Positions 25,068 to 34,858 of a stretch of DNA of 64,000 nucleotides are shown here, one piece after another (position 1 is the first letter of the stretch; each line of letters begins with the position of its first letter). Source of the DNA: Streptomyces buecherae. Lineage in GTDB: Bacteria; Actinomycetota; Actinomycetes; Streptomycetales; Streptomycetaceae. The translations under genes and the position numbers were made by a program. The stretch spans positions 6,612,501 to 6,676,500 of the forward strand of contig NZ_CP060404.1 of NCBI RefSeq assembly GCF_014295035.1. The letters run 5' to 3'. The notes under the pieces were generated by a model. The model saw only the letters and a program-made list of their open reading frames with translations. It made no database searches and was not told where the DNA came from.

Positions 25068-28000
25068 CTACCGCGTCTGCCAGTCGGCGAAGTCGACCAG
25101 CCCGTGGGCCCCCGAGCCGCCGTGCGTGGCCGTCATGAACAGGCCCGCGTCCTGCTGGTCGGCGGCGCCGGGCACGCTCACCGTGCCCACCGTGCGCCAG
25201 GTGGCCCCGTCGTCCGTGGACAGCGCACCGGTGAACGCGCCGGACGGCTCGCGGGTCAGCCGCAGCAGCACGGGCGCCCGCACGCCGGTGACGCGCCGGT
25301 AGGTGTCCACGGTGCCGTCCCCGTTGGCGTCGTAGGAGAGCACGACGCCGTTGCCGGGCGTGACGGCCAGGTTGAGGAAGCCCGGGGAGCCGGCGGTGGA
25401 CAGGTCGTTACGGACGATGATGCCCGCGCGCGCCCACGGGCCGGTCGCCGGCTGCTGGGTCACGCGCACGCTCACCGCGCCGCCCGTGGCCAGCGACCGA
25501 GGCCGGTAGACCGCGCCGAACTCGGCCGTGGCCTTCCACAGGTCCCGGCCGCCGCCGGCGATGGCGTACCGGTCGCCCAGTTGGCCGAAGACCGCGTCGT
25601 TGGTGGTGACCGTGCGCAGCCCCGCCTCCAGCGGGCCGGCGACGTGCAGGGTGCCCCGTCGCACGTCGGTGATCCGGTCCTCGCCGCGCGGCCCGTAGAC
25701 CGTGCTCAGCTCGTACGGCAGCGGCTCCAGCGGCGCCGCCAGCGGCGTGCTCGGCGCCGTCGCCCGCCACTGTGCGGTGGCGTGGCCGGCGGCCGGGACG
25801 CTGGGCACCGAGGTGGGGCCCTGCGGGGTGGCGTCCGGGCCGGTGAGGCGGAAGTCCACGCGGCCGGTGGGGGCCAGGCCGTTGATGTTGTGGAAGTCCA
25901 CCGTCACCAGCGCGTCGCCGCCGGGCTCCAGCGCGGTCGGGTCGGCGCTGACCTCGATGGCGCCCTGGTAGGGGGCGCGGGCCAGCACCTCGCGGACCCG
26001 GCTCGCGGTGCGGTACGCGTCGTGCGTCGGCCGCTGCGGGTAGCTCTTGCGCTCCCGGGTCCACGGCTCCTCGATGGCGTACCAGTCGAACGTCTTCGGC
26101 TCGCGGCCCTCGGCGAGCGCGTCCTCCAACTCGTCCAGGTAGAGCCGCCACTGCGGCAGGTGGAAGTCGCCGATGAGCCCCTGCCAGTCGCGGTTGCCGT
26201 AGTTGGCGAGCCGGCCCGTGTCGGCGGTGGCGCGGTCGGCCCAGGTGGTGATCAACGCCCGTGCGGAGTGCTCCAGTTGGGCCTGTTCGGCCTCGCTGGA
26301 CGCCATCCGCTTCGCGTCCTCGAGCCACGGGCCGAGCAGGAACCCGCGGTGCGCCGCCGACATCTCCTCGCTCAGCGCCATCAGTCGCAGCCACAGCCGG
26401 GACAGGGCGCGGAAGGCGGCCAGGTCGCCGCGCTGGTAGGCCGACTTGAGCTGGGGCTGCAACTGCCAGGAGCGGTTGGCCAGCACCTGCCGGCCCAGGT
26501 CCGTGATGTCGTACCGGTAGGCGTCCGAGCGGCGCAGCGCGGGCCGCACGCCGAGCAGGGCGGCGAAGGCGGTGTCGAAGACGGCCAGGTCGAAGGCGGG
26601 TTCGCGGGTGGCGTAGTAGGTGCCCGAGCGCGCGCCGAGGTTGGGCCGCGCCGCGAAGATCGAGTCGTGCGGCCGCCCATCGGCGCTGCTGATCTCGTAC
26701 GCGCTCTCGCGCAGCGCGTCGAACGCCTCGTGGGCGTGCCGGTCCCGGCCGCCGTAGCGGGCGTCGGCGTACTCGCGGAACCAGGCCGTGCGGTCCACGG
26801 CCGCGTCCCGCCAGGCCAGCTCGCTGAAGAGTTCGAAGGCGGCCGGGTCGCGCTCGGCGGCCTCGGGCATGTACGCGGTGCCCACCAACGCGCTGTCGGC
26901 TTTGTCCCGCCAAACGGTGAAACGGTCCGCCCACATGTGGGTCTTGGCGCCGATCGTGGTGCGCCCGCCGAAGTTGGGGATGGTGCCGAACGCGTACGGC
27001 GTGCCGCCCCAGTCCCGCTCGCGGTCGCCGATCCGCTCCAGGTCCGAGAGCCCGTCGACGACCAGCAGCCGGCTCTTGTCGACGGCGTCCAGCAGCTCCC
27101 GGCGCGGGTTCTCCTGCCAGCCGAGAATCACCCAGACGGCCTCCGGCCGGGCGGCGGCGAGCGCGCCCTGCACGGCGCGCGCCGCGTCGGCGACCGGCAC
27201 GTCGCCCGGGTTGCCGCCCTCGTGCAGCAGGTCCATCTTGTAGCCGACGGCCGGCCCGAACAGCTCCTCCTGATGGCGGTAGAAGGAGGCGGCGACCCGC
27301 TCGAAGACGGGCGTGCGCGGGTCGAGCCACTCCGGGCGCGGCAGCCCGTTCCAGGTGCCCTGCTCGATGGTGCGCGCGCCGGGGTTGCGCTCGGCGAAGC
27401 CGCCCGGGACGGTGCCGAAGTAGCCCGGGAAGATCGGCGACATGCCCAGCTCGCGCAGCCGGTCCGCGATGCGCTGGCCCAGCGCGGTCCGCTTGGCCAG
27501 CAGCTCGGGGCTGACCGGGCCCGCGTACTCGCTCATGTTCTGGAGCATCCACCAGGGCTGGTGGGACGGGGCGGGCAGCCAGGTGCGCAGCTCGGCGTCG
27601 GAGTAGCCGAACTCCTGGAGGAAGCGGTGGTAGACCGCCTCCTGGCCCGCGGTGATCAGCACCTCGTTGCAGCCGTGCAGCGCGAGCAGGTCGATCATCC
27701 GCTCCCAGCGGCCCCAGTCGGCGTACGGCGCGGTGTAGCCGTCGTGGGTGTCGTTGAAGGCGAAGCGGTGCGGGAGGGCGGTGGAGCGGCGCAGCGGCTC
27801 GCGCGGGGCGGGCAGCCGTTCGGGCAGGTCGAGCTGGTTGCCCGACCACGACAGGTGCGCCCGGCAGGTGTACTTGAGGTACCAGTGCACGCCGGTGAGG
27901 ATCACCGCGGGGCTGGTCCCGGCGACCTCGACGCGTCCGGTGGAGCCGGTGACGGTGAAGCGCTCGCGCCGGTCGCGGTCGTGCCGGCCGCCGGGTCGCC

Positions 28001-28253
28001 GCCCGGCGCCGTGGCCGGGGCCGTCGGCCAGCAGCCGCAGCCGGAACTGGTCCACGTGGTCGGGCAGCAGCCGGGCCAGGGCCGCGCGGGCCGGGGCCAG
28101 GGAGTACGGCTTGCCGTCGCGGGCCGCGCCGGCACCGGCGTGCGGGGCGGCGCTCGCCCCGCTGCCGTGCGCGGCCAGCGCGGCGGTGACGCCGATGGCG
28201 CCGGCGGTGCCGAGGACGGTGCGTCTGGTCAGGTCACTCACGGATGCCCCCAC
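25068..28253 (-). CDS. Secreted alpha-N-acetylglucosaminidase (GH89)
   Basis: About 1060 residues. A Tat signal (DLTRRTVLGTAGAIGV) starts the protein; the start may be GTG 28253 or, with a better ribosome site (GGGGG), GTG 28241. The body matches NAGLU/GH89: N-terminal alpha/beta domain to about 150, catalytic barrel with DTHDGYTAPYADWGRWERM and ITAGQEAVYHRF, KMDLLHEGGNPGDV and the all-helical C-terminal part. A C-terminal module (about 880-1060) looks like a beta-sandwich carbohydrate-binding domain. The enzyme removes terminal alpha-GlcNAc from glycans such as mucin or heparan. Single gene, no transporter alongside. Confidence 0.9.
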   Translation of the reverse strand: MGASVSDLTRRTVLGTAGAIGVTAALAAHGSGASAAPHAGAGAARDGKPYSLAPARAALARLLPDHVDQFRLRLLADGPGHGAGRRPGGRHDRDRRERFTVTGSTGRVEVAGTSPAVILTGVHWYLKYTCRAHLSWSGNQLDLPERLPAPREPLRRSTALPHRFAFNDTHDGYTAPYADWGRWERMIDLLALHGCNEVLITAGQEAVYHRFLQEFGYSDAELRTWLPAPSHQPWWMLQNMSEYAGPVSPELLAKRTALGQRIADRLRELGMSPIFPGYFGTVPGGFAERNPGARTIEQGTWNGLPRPEWLDPRTPVFERVAASFYRHQEELFGPAVGYKMDLLHEGGNPGDVPVADAARAVQGALAAARPEAVWVILGWQENPRRELLDAVDKSRLLVVDGLSDLERIGDRERDWGGTPYAFGTIPNFGGRTTIGAKTHMWADRFTVWRDKADSALVGTAYMPEAAERDPAAFELFSELAWRDAAVDRTAWFREYADARYGGRDRHAHEAFDALRESAYEISSADGRPHDSIFAARPNLGARSGTYYATREPAFDLAVFDTAFAALLGVRPALRRSDAYRYDITDLGRQVLANRSWQLQPQLKSAYQRGDLAAFRALSRLWLRLMALSEEMSAAHRGFLLGPWLEDAKRMASSEAEQAQLEHSARALITTWADRATADTGRLANYGNRDWQGLIGDFHLPQWRLYLDELEDALAEGREPKTFDWYAIEEPWTRERKSYPQRPTHDAYRTASRVREVLARAPYQGAIEVSADPTALEPGGDALVTVDFHNINGLAPTGRVDFRLTGPDATPQGPTSVPSVPAAGHATAQWRATAPSTPLAAPLEPLPYELSTVYGPRGEDRITDVRRGTLHVAGPLEAGLRTVTTNDAVFGQLGDRYAIAGGGRDLWKATAEFGAVYRPRSLATGGAVSVRVTQQPATGPWARAGIIVRNDLSTAGSPGFLNLAVTPGNGVVLSYDANGDGTVDTYRRVTGVRAPVLLRLTREPSGAFTGALSTDDGATWRTVGTVSVPGAADQQDAGLFMTATHGGSGAHGLVDFADWQTR

Positions 28254-28337
28254 GGTTCGTCAGGATCGGTGGACACATGCGAGGGCACCGTAACCGCTGC
28301 CAGACCCCGGGTCGAGACGCCTTGCGGGCCGGTGTCG

Positions 28338-28985
28338 TCAGCCCCGGTCGAGGTAGGCGAGGACGGCCAGAACGCGCCGGTTGTCGTCGTCGGACGGCGG
28401 CAGGTCGAGCTTGCCGAAGATGTTCGAGGTGTGTTTGGCGACCGCCCGCTCGGTGACGAAGAGCTGCGCGGCGATGGCCGCGTTGGACCTGCCCTGCGCC
28501 ATCAGCTCCATCACCTCCTTCTCACGGGGCGTCAGGTTGCCCATCGGCTTGTCCTGCGAGCGCCGGGTCAGCAGTTGCGAGATGACCTGCGGGTCCATCG
28601 CGGTGCCGCCGGCGGCCACCCGGCGTACCGCGTCGATGAACTGGTCGGCGTCGAAGACCCGGTCCTTGAGCAGGTAGCCGATGCCGCCGCTGCCGTCGGC
28701 GAGCAACTCGCGCGCGTACAACTGCTCCACGTGCTGGGACAGGACGAGGATCGGCAGGCCCGGCTTCGCCCGGCGCGCGGCGAGCGCGCACTGGAGTCCC
28801 TCGTCGGTGAAGGACGGCGGCAGCCGCACGTCCACCACGGCCACGTCGGGCTCCAACTCGGCCAGCGCGCGCGCGAGTTCGGGACCGGACTCCACCGCGG
28901 CGGCGATCTCGAAGTCGTACGCCTCCAACATCCGCACCAGACCGTCCCGGAGCAGGAAGAGGTCTTCGGCCACGACAGCGCGCAC
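28338..28985 (-). CDS. NarL-type response regulator
   Basis: A 215-residue response regulator: receiver domain with phosphoacceptor Asp in VAVVDVRLPP and Lys in YLLKDRV, followed by a LuxR helix-turn-helix (LTPREKEVMELMAQGRSNAA; HTSNIFGKLDL). Its likely partner is the histidine kinase at 30197-31477 on the same strand; a pseudouridine synthase gene lies between them. Targets are not known; the MMPL transporter divergent from the kinase is the obvious candidate. Confidence 0.9.
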   Translation of the reverse strand: MRAVVAEDLFLLRDGLVRMLEAYDFEIAAAVESGPELARALAELEPDVAVVDVRLPPSFTDEGLQCALAARRAKPGLPILVLSQHVEQLYARELLADGSGGIGYLLKDRVFDADQFIDAVRRVAAGGTAMDPQVISQLLTRRSQDKPMGNLTPREKEVMELMAQGRSNAAIAAQLFVTERAVAKHTSNIFGKLDLPPSDDDNRRVLAVLAYLDRG

Positions 28986-29146
28986 GGCGTACTCCAGCGA
29001 AGGGGATCAGGCGCCGCCGGCGTTCCGGCGGCGGATGCCCTGGCACTCTACCGAGCGCGCCCCACCCGCCCGCCACGGAGTGGGCGGTGCCAGGTCGGCG
29101 CGGGGCGCGGCCCGGCCGGCGTACGCGCCGGACGACCCGGCGCGGC

Positions 29147-29980
29147 TCAGGCGGAGGAGGACCCCGCCGCCGCGGGCCCCTCCAGCCAGGCGGCCGGCCC
29201 GCCCGCGGGCAGCCGCTCCGCGACCGGCGTCCAGAAGTCGTCCCCCGGGTCGGCGGAGACCGTCACCCGCTCGCCCCCCGCCCACGTCGCGTCGAACGCC
29301 AGCCGCCACGAGTGCAGGCAGGTCCGCTCGCCACGGGCGGCGGCCTGCTTGTCGAACAGCGGGTCGCCCACGATGGGGAACCCGATCCACGCCAGGTGCA
29401 CCCTGATCTGGTGCCGGCGCCCGGTCACCGGCTCGATCGCCAGCAGCGTGTGCCGCTCGTCCGCCCACAACCGGGTGAAGTGGGTGATCGACGGATACGT
29501 CTTGACGTGCGTGAACACCTTCTCGTCCGGCACCCGCCAGCAGCCGTGCGCCGCCTCCGTCGCCGCCGGCGCTTTGGTCATGATGTCCTCGCGCTGCGCC
29601 CCCACCCGCACCCGGTTCTTGCGCCCCACGCTCAGCGGCAAGTCGATGGTGCCGCGCTCCGGCAGCCCCCCGGGCCGCCCGTCGGTGGGCACCAGGGCCA
29701 GGTACGCCTTGTCCACCGTGCGCTTGTTGAACTGCCGGGTCACCTCGGACTGGATGCGCTGCTGCTTGGCGAAGAGCACGACGCCCGAGGTCGCCTTGTC
29801 GATCCGGTGGCACGGGATCAGCGTCTCGCCGACCTCCTCGGCCATCCGGACCAGGTCGCTCTCGTGCCGTTCGCCCATCACGGAGATGCCGGCGGGCTTG
29901 TTCACCACGAGGAACGCCGCGTCCTCCCGCACGATGGAACCCGCACGGTCCCGGATCTGGGTCCACTCGTTCATCTGCAT
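29147..29980 (-). CDS. RluA-family RNA pseudouridine synthase
   Basis: A 277-residue enzyme with the RluA motif HRIDKATSGVVLFAK (catalytic Asp), GRRHQIRVHLAWIGFPIVGD and VNKPAGISVMG. It isomerises uridine to pseudouridine in tRNA or rRNA; the target site cannot be told from sequence. The start is ATG 29980, with a second ATG at 29974. It interrupts the two-component pair to either side and seems functionally unrelated. Confidence 0.88.
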   Translation of the reverse strand: MQMNEWTQIRDRAGSIVREDAAFLVVNKPAGISVMGERHESDLVRMAEEVGETLIPCHRIDKATSGVVLFAKQQRIQSEVTRQFNKRTVDKAYLALVPTDGRPGGLPERGTIDLPLSVGRKNRVRVGAQREDIMTKAPAATEAAHGCWRVPDEKVFTHVKTYPSITHFTRLWADERHTLLAIEPVTGRRHQIRVHLAWIGFPIVGDPLFDKQAAARGERTCLHSWRLAFDATWAGGERVTVSADPGDDFWTPVAERLPAGGPAAWLEGPAAAGSSSA

Positions 29981-30196
29981 CCATCTCAGGTCCCGGGCGC
30001 GGCGGTGCGCCAGCGCTCGGCCCATGCTCCCAAACCGCGCGGCAGGCGCGAAATCCAGCCGACCGCCCGAGCCCCCAGCCCGCCCATGGTCCCGGCTCCG
30101 GCCCGCCCACGGACCCGGCGCGCCCACGGCCACGGGCCGCGCCCGCTCACGCCCGGCGCGGCCCGACCGGGTCCCGTCCCCACCGCGCGGGCAGGC

Positions 30197-31477
30197 TCAC
30201 GACCTGCGGGAGGAGACGGGGTACGGGTCGCACGGGATCTCCATGGTCACCATGGTCGGCCCGCCCACCGGGCTGCTGACGGCCAGCACCCCGTCGAAGG
30301 CGCCGAGCCGCCGCTCGATGCCGGTCAGGCCCGTGCCGGCGGTGGTGTCCGCCCCACCCTGACCGTTGTCGGTCACCGCGATCCGCAGCGTGCCGTCCGC
30401 GTGGTGCACGTCCAGCCACACCCGCTCGGCCCGCGCGTGCTTGGCCGCGTTCGTCAGCACCTCGCTGATCGCGAAGTACGCCGCCGACTCCACCGGCTCC
30501 TCGAACCGCCCGGGCAGCTCGACGTCCACCTCCACCGGCATCGCCATCCGCAGCGCCAGCGCCCGCACCGCGTCGCCCAGGCCGCGCTCGGCCAGCACCG
30601 GCGGGTGGATGCCGCGCACCAGGTCGCGCAGCTCGGCCAGCGCCTCGGCCGAGTTCGCCCGGGCCATCGACAGCATCTTCTTCGCCTGCTGCGGGTCCTT
30701 CTCGATCAGCGCCTCGATGGTGCCCAGGCTCATGCCCATCGCCACCAGCCGGGCCTGCGCGCCGTCGTGCAGGTCGCGCTCGATGCGGCGCAGCTCGGCG
30801 GCGGAGGTGTCCACCGCGTCATGCCGGGTCGCGGTCAGCCGCTCCACCCGGGCGGTGAGCGCCATCTGCGGGGTGGGCGCCAACAGGCTGCGGGCGACCA
30901 GGAAGTGGGCGCGCTGGAGCGCGGGGTTCACGAACACGGCGAGGACCAGGAAGCCGAGGCCGAGCAGCGCCGCGAGGTTCGCCGTGGACTGCGAGGAGAC
31001 CGGGATGAAGGCGTACCACTCGTTGCCGCCCGAGTTCACGATCGGTCGCCAGACGCCCGCCGCCAGCACCGAACCGTAGATGCCGTACGGGATGAAGATG
31101 AATGAGAAGAGCGAGGTGACGTAGCCCGCCGTCATGTCGGTGAACAGCCACAGCAGATCCCGCCAGGTCGCCGGGTCCTTGAGCAGCAGGGTGCACCGCT
31201 CGACCAGGCCGGTGAAGCCGGGACGCAGGTCGGGCGGGAAGGGCCGGTAGGGCACGGGGATCGTCACCCCGGCCCAGTCGCCCGCGATCCGCCGCCGCCA
31301 GTTGGCGAAGCCGCGCACGGCGGCCAGCACGTACGGGGTCGTGATCAGGCCGATGCCCAGCAGGATGAACACGATCGACAGCACCGTCGCCACGAACAGG
31401 GTGATCGAGCCCGCGAGGGTGACGAACCCCAGCGCGAACCCCTGGGCGGATACGCGCAGCGCGTTGCGGACTCTCAT
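30197..31477 (-). CDS. Membrane sensor histidine kinase (HisKA_3 type)
   Basis: A 426-residue kinase. The N-terminal half contains four to five transmembrane helices (about 12-50, 110-140, 155-185) like the actinobacterial sensor domain PF13796. The dimerisation motif RIERDLHDGAQARLVAMGM holds the phosphorylated His, and the ATP domain shows EVLTNAAKHARA (N box) and DNGQGG / GTGLTGIERRL (G boxes). The start is ATG 31477 with GGGGAGAG upstream. It is divergent from the MMPL transporter gene and its probable response regulator is at 28338-28985. Confidence 0.9.
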   Translation of the reverse strand: MRVRNALRVSAQGFALGFVTLAGSITLFVATVLSIVFILLGIGLITTPYVLAAVRGFANWRRRIAGDWAGVTIPVPYRPFPPDLRPGFTGLVERCTLLLKDPATWRDLLWLFTDMTAGYVTSLFSFIFIPYGIYGSVLAAGVWRPIVNSGGNEWYAFIPVSSQSTANLAALLGLGFLVLAVFVNPALQRAHFLVARSLLAPTPQMALTARVERLTATRHDAVDTSAAELRRIERDLHDGAQARLVAMGMSLGTIEALIEKDPQQAKKMLSMARANSAEALAELRDLVRGIHPPVLAERGLGDAVRALALRMAMPVEVDVELPGRFEEPVESAAYFAISEVLTNAAKHARAERVWLDVHHADGTLRIAVTDNGQGGADTTAGTGLTGIERRLGAFDGVLAVSSPVGGPTMVTMEIPCDPYPVSSRRS

Positions 31478-31713
31478 ATGTGCTCTCCCCGTCGTGGGCC
31501 GTACCGCCCGTACCTCGGGCACTGTCCAGTCTGGCCGCCCGACCATTGTGCGGCACTGGCGCCGGACCCCGAGCCGGGGTGTACCTAGCACCACCCCGCC
31601 GACCTCGCCTTTTGCTTCGGGCGTTGGGTGCCTTGGCGGCTGGGGCGCGGACCTGGCGATTCCTAGGTTGAGGACGTGACTTACTCGGTCCTTACCTCAG
31701 GGGGAGAAACGCC
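31478..31713. promoter_or_regulatory. Divergent promoter region, kinase / MMPL transporter
   Basis: A 236-bp region contains both promoters. GACCTGGCGATTCCTAGGTTGAGGACG near 31649 shows a short inverted CCTAGG; no clear repeat pair for the response regulator was found. Confidence 0.4.
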
Positions 31714-34062
31714 ATGAAGCAGAACCTCGCGGCCCGGCTCGGCGGGTGGAGCACCCGCCACCGCAAGACCGCGATCTTCGGCTGGCTGCTGTTCGTCGTG
31801 CTGCTCGCCGTCGTCGGTGGCGCGTCGGGCATGGTCGAGATGACCAATTCGGAGGACGGCGCGGGCGATTCGGTCAAGGCCGAGAAGATCCTGGAGGACG
31901 CCGGCCTGACCACCCCCGCGGGCGAGATGGTGATGGTGCGCAGCGCCGAGCCGGACGGCTGGCGCGCCGTCGCCGACCAGCTCGCCGCCGACATCGAGAA
32001 GACCGGAGAGGTCGACGACGTCAAGGACCCGGTCCGCTCCGACAGCGGACGGGAGGGCCTGATCAGCTTCGACATGAAGGGGGACGCGGACACCGCCGGC
32101 GACCGCGTCGACCCCGTCATGGACCTGGTGGACAAGGCGGCCAAATCCCACAAGGAACTGGAGGTCTACCAGTTCGGCGAAGCCAGCTCCGCCACCTGGC
32201 TGGACACCGTGCTCGGCGAGGACATGAAGAAGGCCGAGTTCACGGCCGTACCGCTGGCGCTCGGCATCCTCTTCGTCGTCTTCGGCGCCGCGGTCGCCGC
32301 GCTGCTCCCGGTGATCCTCGCGCTGACCGCCTGCGTCGCGACCTTCGGCGTGCTGGCGCTGGTCAGCCACCAGATGCACCTGACGCCCACCATCAACTCG
32401 GTGATGTTCCTGGTCGGCCTGGCCGTCGGCGTCGACTACTGCCTGTTCTACCTGCGCCGGGAGCGGGACGAGCGGGCCGCTGGCCGGGACGCGGAGACGG
32501 CGCTGCGCATCGCCGCGGCCACCAGTGGGCGCACCGTGCTGGTCTCCGGCTTCACGGTGATGGTCGCCATGGCCGGCATGTTCTTCTCCGGGCTGCTGCT
32601 GTTCAAGGGCTTCGCGGTGGCCACCATCGTGGTCGTCTTCATCGCCATGCTGGGCTCCGTGACGGTGCTGCCCGCGATGCTGTCCTGGCTGGGTGACCGG
32701 GTGAACAAGGGCCGGCTGCCGTTCCTGGGCCGCCGGGCCGAGCGTCGGGCCGCGCGGCCCGAGAAGACCGGCCTCGTCACCGCGCTGATCAAGCCCGTCG
32801 TGGCCCGGCCGAAGGTGTTCGCCGTGCTGTCCGCCGTCGTGCTGGTGGCGCTCGGAGCGCCGGCCTTGGGCATGAAGACGGAGCAGCTCGGCCTGGAGAA
32901 GCAGTTCGGCAAGGACGCCGGTATCGCGGTCGCCTTCCGCCAGATCACCGACACCTTCCCCGGCGGCCCCTCCCCGGCCCAGGTGGTCGTCAAGGCCGAC
33001 GTGACCGCGCCCGGCTTCGTCAACGCGGTCGCCGACTTCAGGAAGAAGGCCGCGGCGAGCGGCGAGTTCGGCACCGTCGAGGTCGTCACGCACCCGGAGA
33101 AGGGGGTCGCGGAGATCGACGTACCGCTGGCCGGCAACGGCTCGGACGAGAAGTCCAAGCACGCCCTGACCACCCTGCGCGAGGACGTCATCCCCAGCAC
33201 GCTGGCCGACGCCACCGAGCAGGCGTACGTCACCGGTGACCTGGCCGGCTCGGTCGACTTCAACGCACAGCTCAAGACGGGCATCGTGCCGGTCTTCCTG
33301 TTCATCATCGCCATGACCTTCGTGCTGATGCTGGTCTGCTTCCGCTCGGTGCCCATCGCGCTGGTGTCGATCGTGCTCAACCTGCTGTCGGTGGCCGCCG
33401 CGTACGGCGTGATGGTCGCGGTCTTCCAGCACGGCTGGGGCGCCGGAGCGCTCGGCATGGAGAGCGTCGGCGCGATCGAGTCCTGGATGCCGCTGTTCGT
33501 GCTGGTCATCCTGTTCGGCCTGTCGATGGACTACCACGTCTTCGTGGTCTCCCGCATCCGGGAGGCGCACGACCGTGGCCGCTCCACCCGGGCGGCGATC
33601 GTCGAGGGCGTCCAGGCCACCGCCGGCTCCATCTCGGGCGCCGCGGCGATCATGGTGGCCGTGTTCGCGGTCTTCGCGATGCTGTCCATGCAGGACATGC
33701 AGCAGATGGGCGTCGGCCTGGCGGTCGCGGTCCTGCTTGACGCGACCCTGGTCCGCATGGTGCTGCTGCCCTCGGTGATGGCGCTGCTCGGCGAGAAGAA
33801 CTGGTACCTGCCCCGCTGGCTCGGCTGGCTCCCGCACTTCTCGCACGGCGAGGAGCCCGTCGAGCCCACCACCCGCCCGCTGGCCCACCAGCCCGCGATG
33901 GCCGCTGCCCCCGGCCCGTACGCCCAGCGGGCCGGCCACGACCAGGACTTCGGTCAGGGCCACCACTCCGGCTACGGCGCCGGCCCGGGCCAGCGGCCCG
34001 GGAGCGGCCAGGGGTACGACGGCCACGGCCGGCCGTACGACGACGGGGGACGCCGCCCCTGA
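31714..34062 (+). CDS. MMPL/RND-family membrane transporter
   Basis: A 782-residue proton-driven transporter with two six-helix halves separated by soluble porter domains. The proton relay Asp-Tyr pairs typical of MmpL proteins are present in both halves (VGVDYCLFYLRRERDE near residue 240; FGLSMDYHVFVVSRIREAHD near 608). The C-terminal 70 residues form a Gly/His/Tyr/Gln-rich cytoplasmic tail. Family members export lipids or hydrophobic compounds. A strong ribosome site (AGGGGGAG) lies 8 nt before ATG. Adjacent kinase suggests stress-induced expression. The substrate is unknown. Confidence 0.92.
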   Translation: MKQNLAARLGGWSTRHRKTAIFGWLLFVVLLAVVGGASGMVEMTNSEDGAGDSVKAEKILEDAGLTTPAGEMVMVRSAEPDGWRAVADQLAADIEKTGEVDDVKDPVRSDSGREGLISFDMKGDADTAGDRVDPVMDLVDKAAKSHKELEVYQFGEASSATWLDTVLGEDMKKAEFTAVPLALGILFVVFGAAVAALLPVILALTACVATFGVLALVSHQMHLTPTINSVMFLVGLAVGVDYCLFYLRRERDERAAGRDAETALRIAAATSGRTVLVSGFTVMVAMAGMFFSGLLLFKGFAVATIVVVFIAMLGSVTVLPAMLSWLGDRVNKGRLPFLGRRAERRAARPEKTGLVTALIKPVVARPKVFAVLSAVVLVALGAPALGMKTEQLGLEKQFGKDAGIAVAFRQITDTFPGGPSPAQVVVKADVTAPGFVNAVADFRKKAAASGEFGTVEVVTHPEKGVAEIDVPLAGNGSDEKSKHALTTLREDVIPSTLADATEQAYVTGDLAGSVDFNAQLKTGIVPVFLFIIAMTFVLMLVCFRSVPIALVSIVLNLLSVAAAYGVMVAVFQHGWGAGALGMESVGAIESWMPLFVLVILFGLSMDYHVFVVSRIREAHDRGRSTRAAIVEGVQATAGSISGAAAIMVAVFAVFAMLSMQDMQQMGVGLAVAVLLDATLVRMVLLPSVMALLGEKNWYLPRWLGWLPHFSHGEEPVEPTTRPLAHQPAMAAAPGPYAQRAGHDQDFGQGHHSGYGAGPGQRPGSGQGYDGHGRPYDDGGRRP

Positions 34063-34143
34063 CCCCGGCGGCCCGGCGGATGCCCCCGCCGGGCCACGGG
34101 CCCTCGGACTTCGGGCCCGTACCAAGGCCCGGCCCACACCACG

Positions 34144-34183
34144 CGCCGCCGCCGGACACGGAATGCCGTGTCCGGCGGCGGCG
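34144..34183 (+). terminator. Terminator of the MMPL gene
   Basis: A perfect 18-bp stem (34144-34161 / 34166-34183) with the tetraloop AATG; one of the strongest hairpins in the window. Confidence 0.8.
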
Positions 34184-34263
34184 TACGCGTGCCCGGTGAA
34201 CCGCGGCGCACGCGAGCGGGCGAGCGGCCGAGCGGGTGGGCGGCGCGGTGGCGCCGTGCGCCG

Positions 34264-34803
34264 TCAGGCCGCCGCGGCGACCGGCTCGACCCGCCGTGCG
34301 ACGGCCTGCAACATCTCCAGCCGGACCAGCCCCGCGCCGCCCGCGCGGATCGCCAGCCAGTACGCCCCGAAGATCAGCCGGGACCGCTCGTCCGTGCAGC
34401 GCACCCGGGTCTCGATCGTCATGAGGCTGCCGTCGCCGTCGGCGACCACCCGGGCCCCGGTGACGGTCTTGGCCCAGCCGGGCTCGGTGAAGTCGCGGAA
34501 CGCCGCCGGGTCACCGTCCGGGATCGGGGCCACCTCGGGCCGCACGTACCAGAACTTGGCGATCTTCCCGCGCACCTCGGCCAGCTCGTCACGCGCCAAC
34601 AGCGGCACCGGCGCCGTCTCCGACACCCGCCCGCTGAGCCGCAGTGTGCCCAGCGAGCGGATGCCGGTCAGCATCTGCGTGATGTGGAGTTCCTCGACGG
34701 TCAGTTCCTGGAAGGCGCGCCAGGCCGTCGCGGGATCGGCCGCGATCCGACGGCTGTAGACGGACCGGAAGTCGTGCTCGGGCATGAAGCGGTCGAGTTC
34801 CAT
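34264..34803 (-). CDS. Small conserved protein, SRPBCC-like
   Basis: A 179-residue soluble protein. The opening (HDFRSVYSRRIAADPATAWRAF) and alternating beta pattern, with GDGSLMTIETRVRC and a long C-terminal helix (ARSRLIFGAYWLAIR...LEML), fit an SRPBCC/START-like helix-grip fold that binds a hydrophobic ligand. No catalytic residue was recognised. ATG 34803 is the start. It ends 201 bp after the MMPL gene on the opposite strand. Confidence 0.7.
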   Translation of the reverse strand: MELDRFMPEHDFRSVYSRRIAADPATAWRAFQELTVEELHITQMLTGIRSLGTLRLSGRVSETAPVPLLARDELAEVRGKIAKFWYVRPEVAPIPDGDPAAFRDFTEPGWAKTVTGARVVADGDGSLMTIETRVRCTDERSRLIFGAYWLAIRAGGAGLVRLEMLQAVARRVEPVAAAA

Positions 34804-34858
34804 ACGGGCACGCTATACCGCGACCCGCGCCCGTGGAGGGCCGCCCGCGGTACGTGAG

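Noticed and set aside
25104..30362. A 1752-codon plus-strand frame over the GH89, regulator and pseudouridine synthase genes
   Set aside because: It spans several real minus-strand genes and intergenic DNA; composition is Arg/Gly/Val/Ala only.
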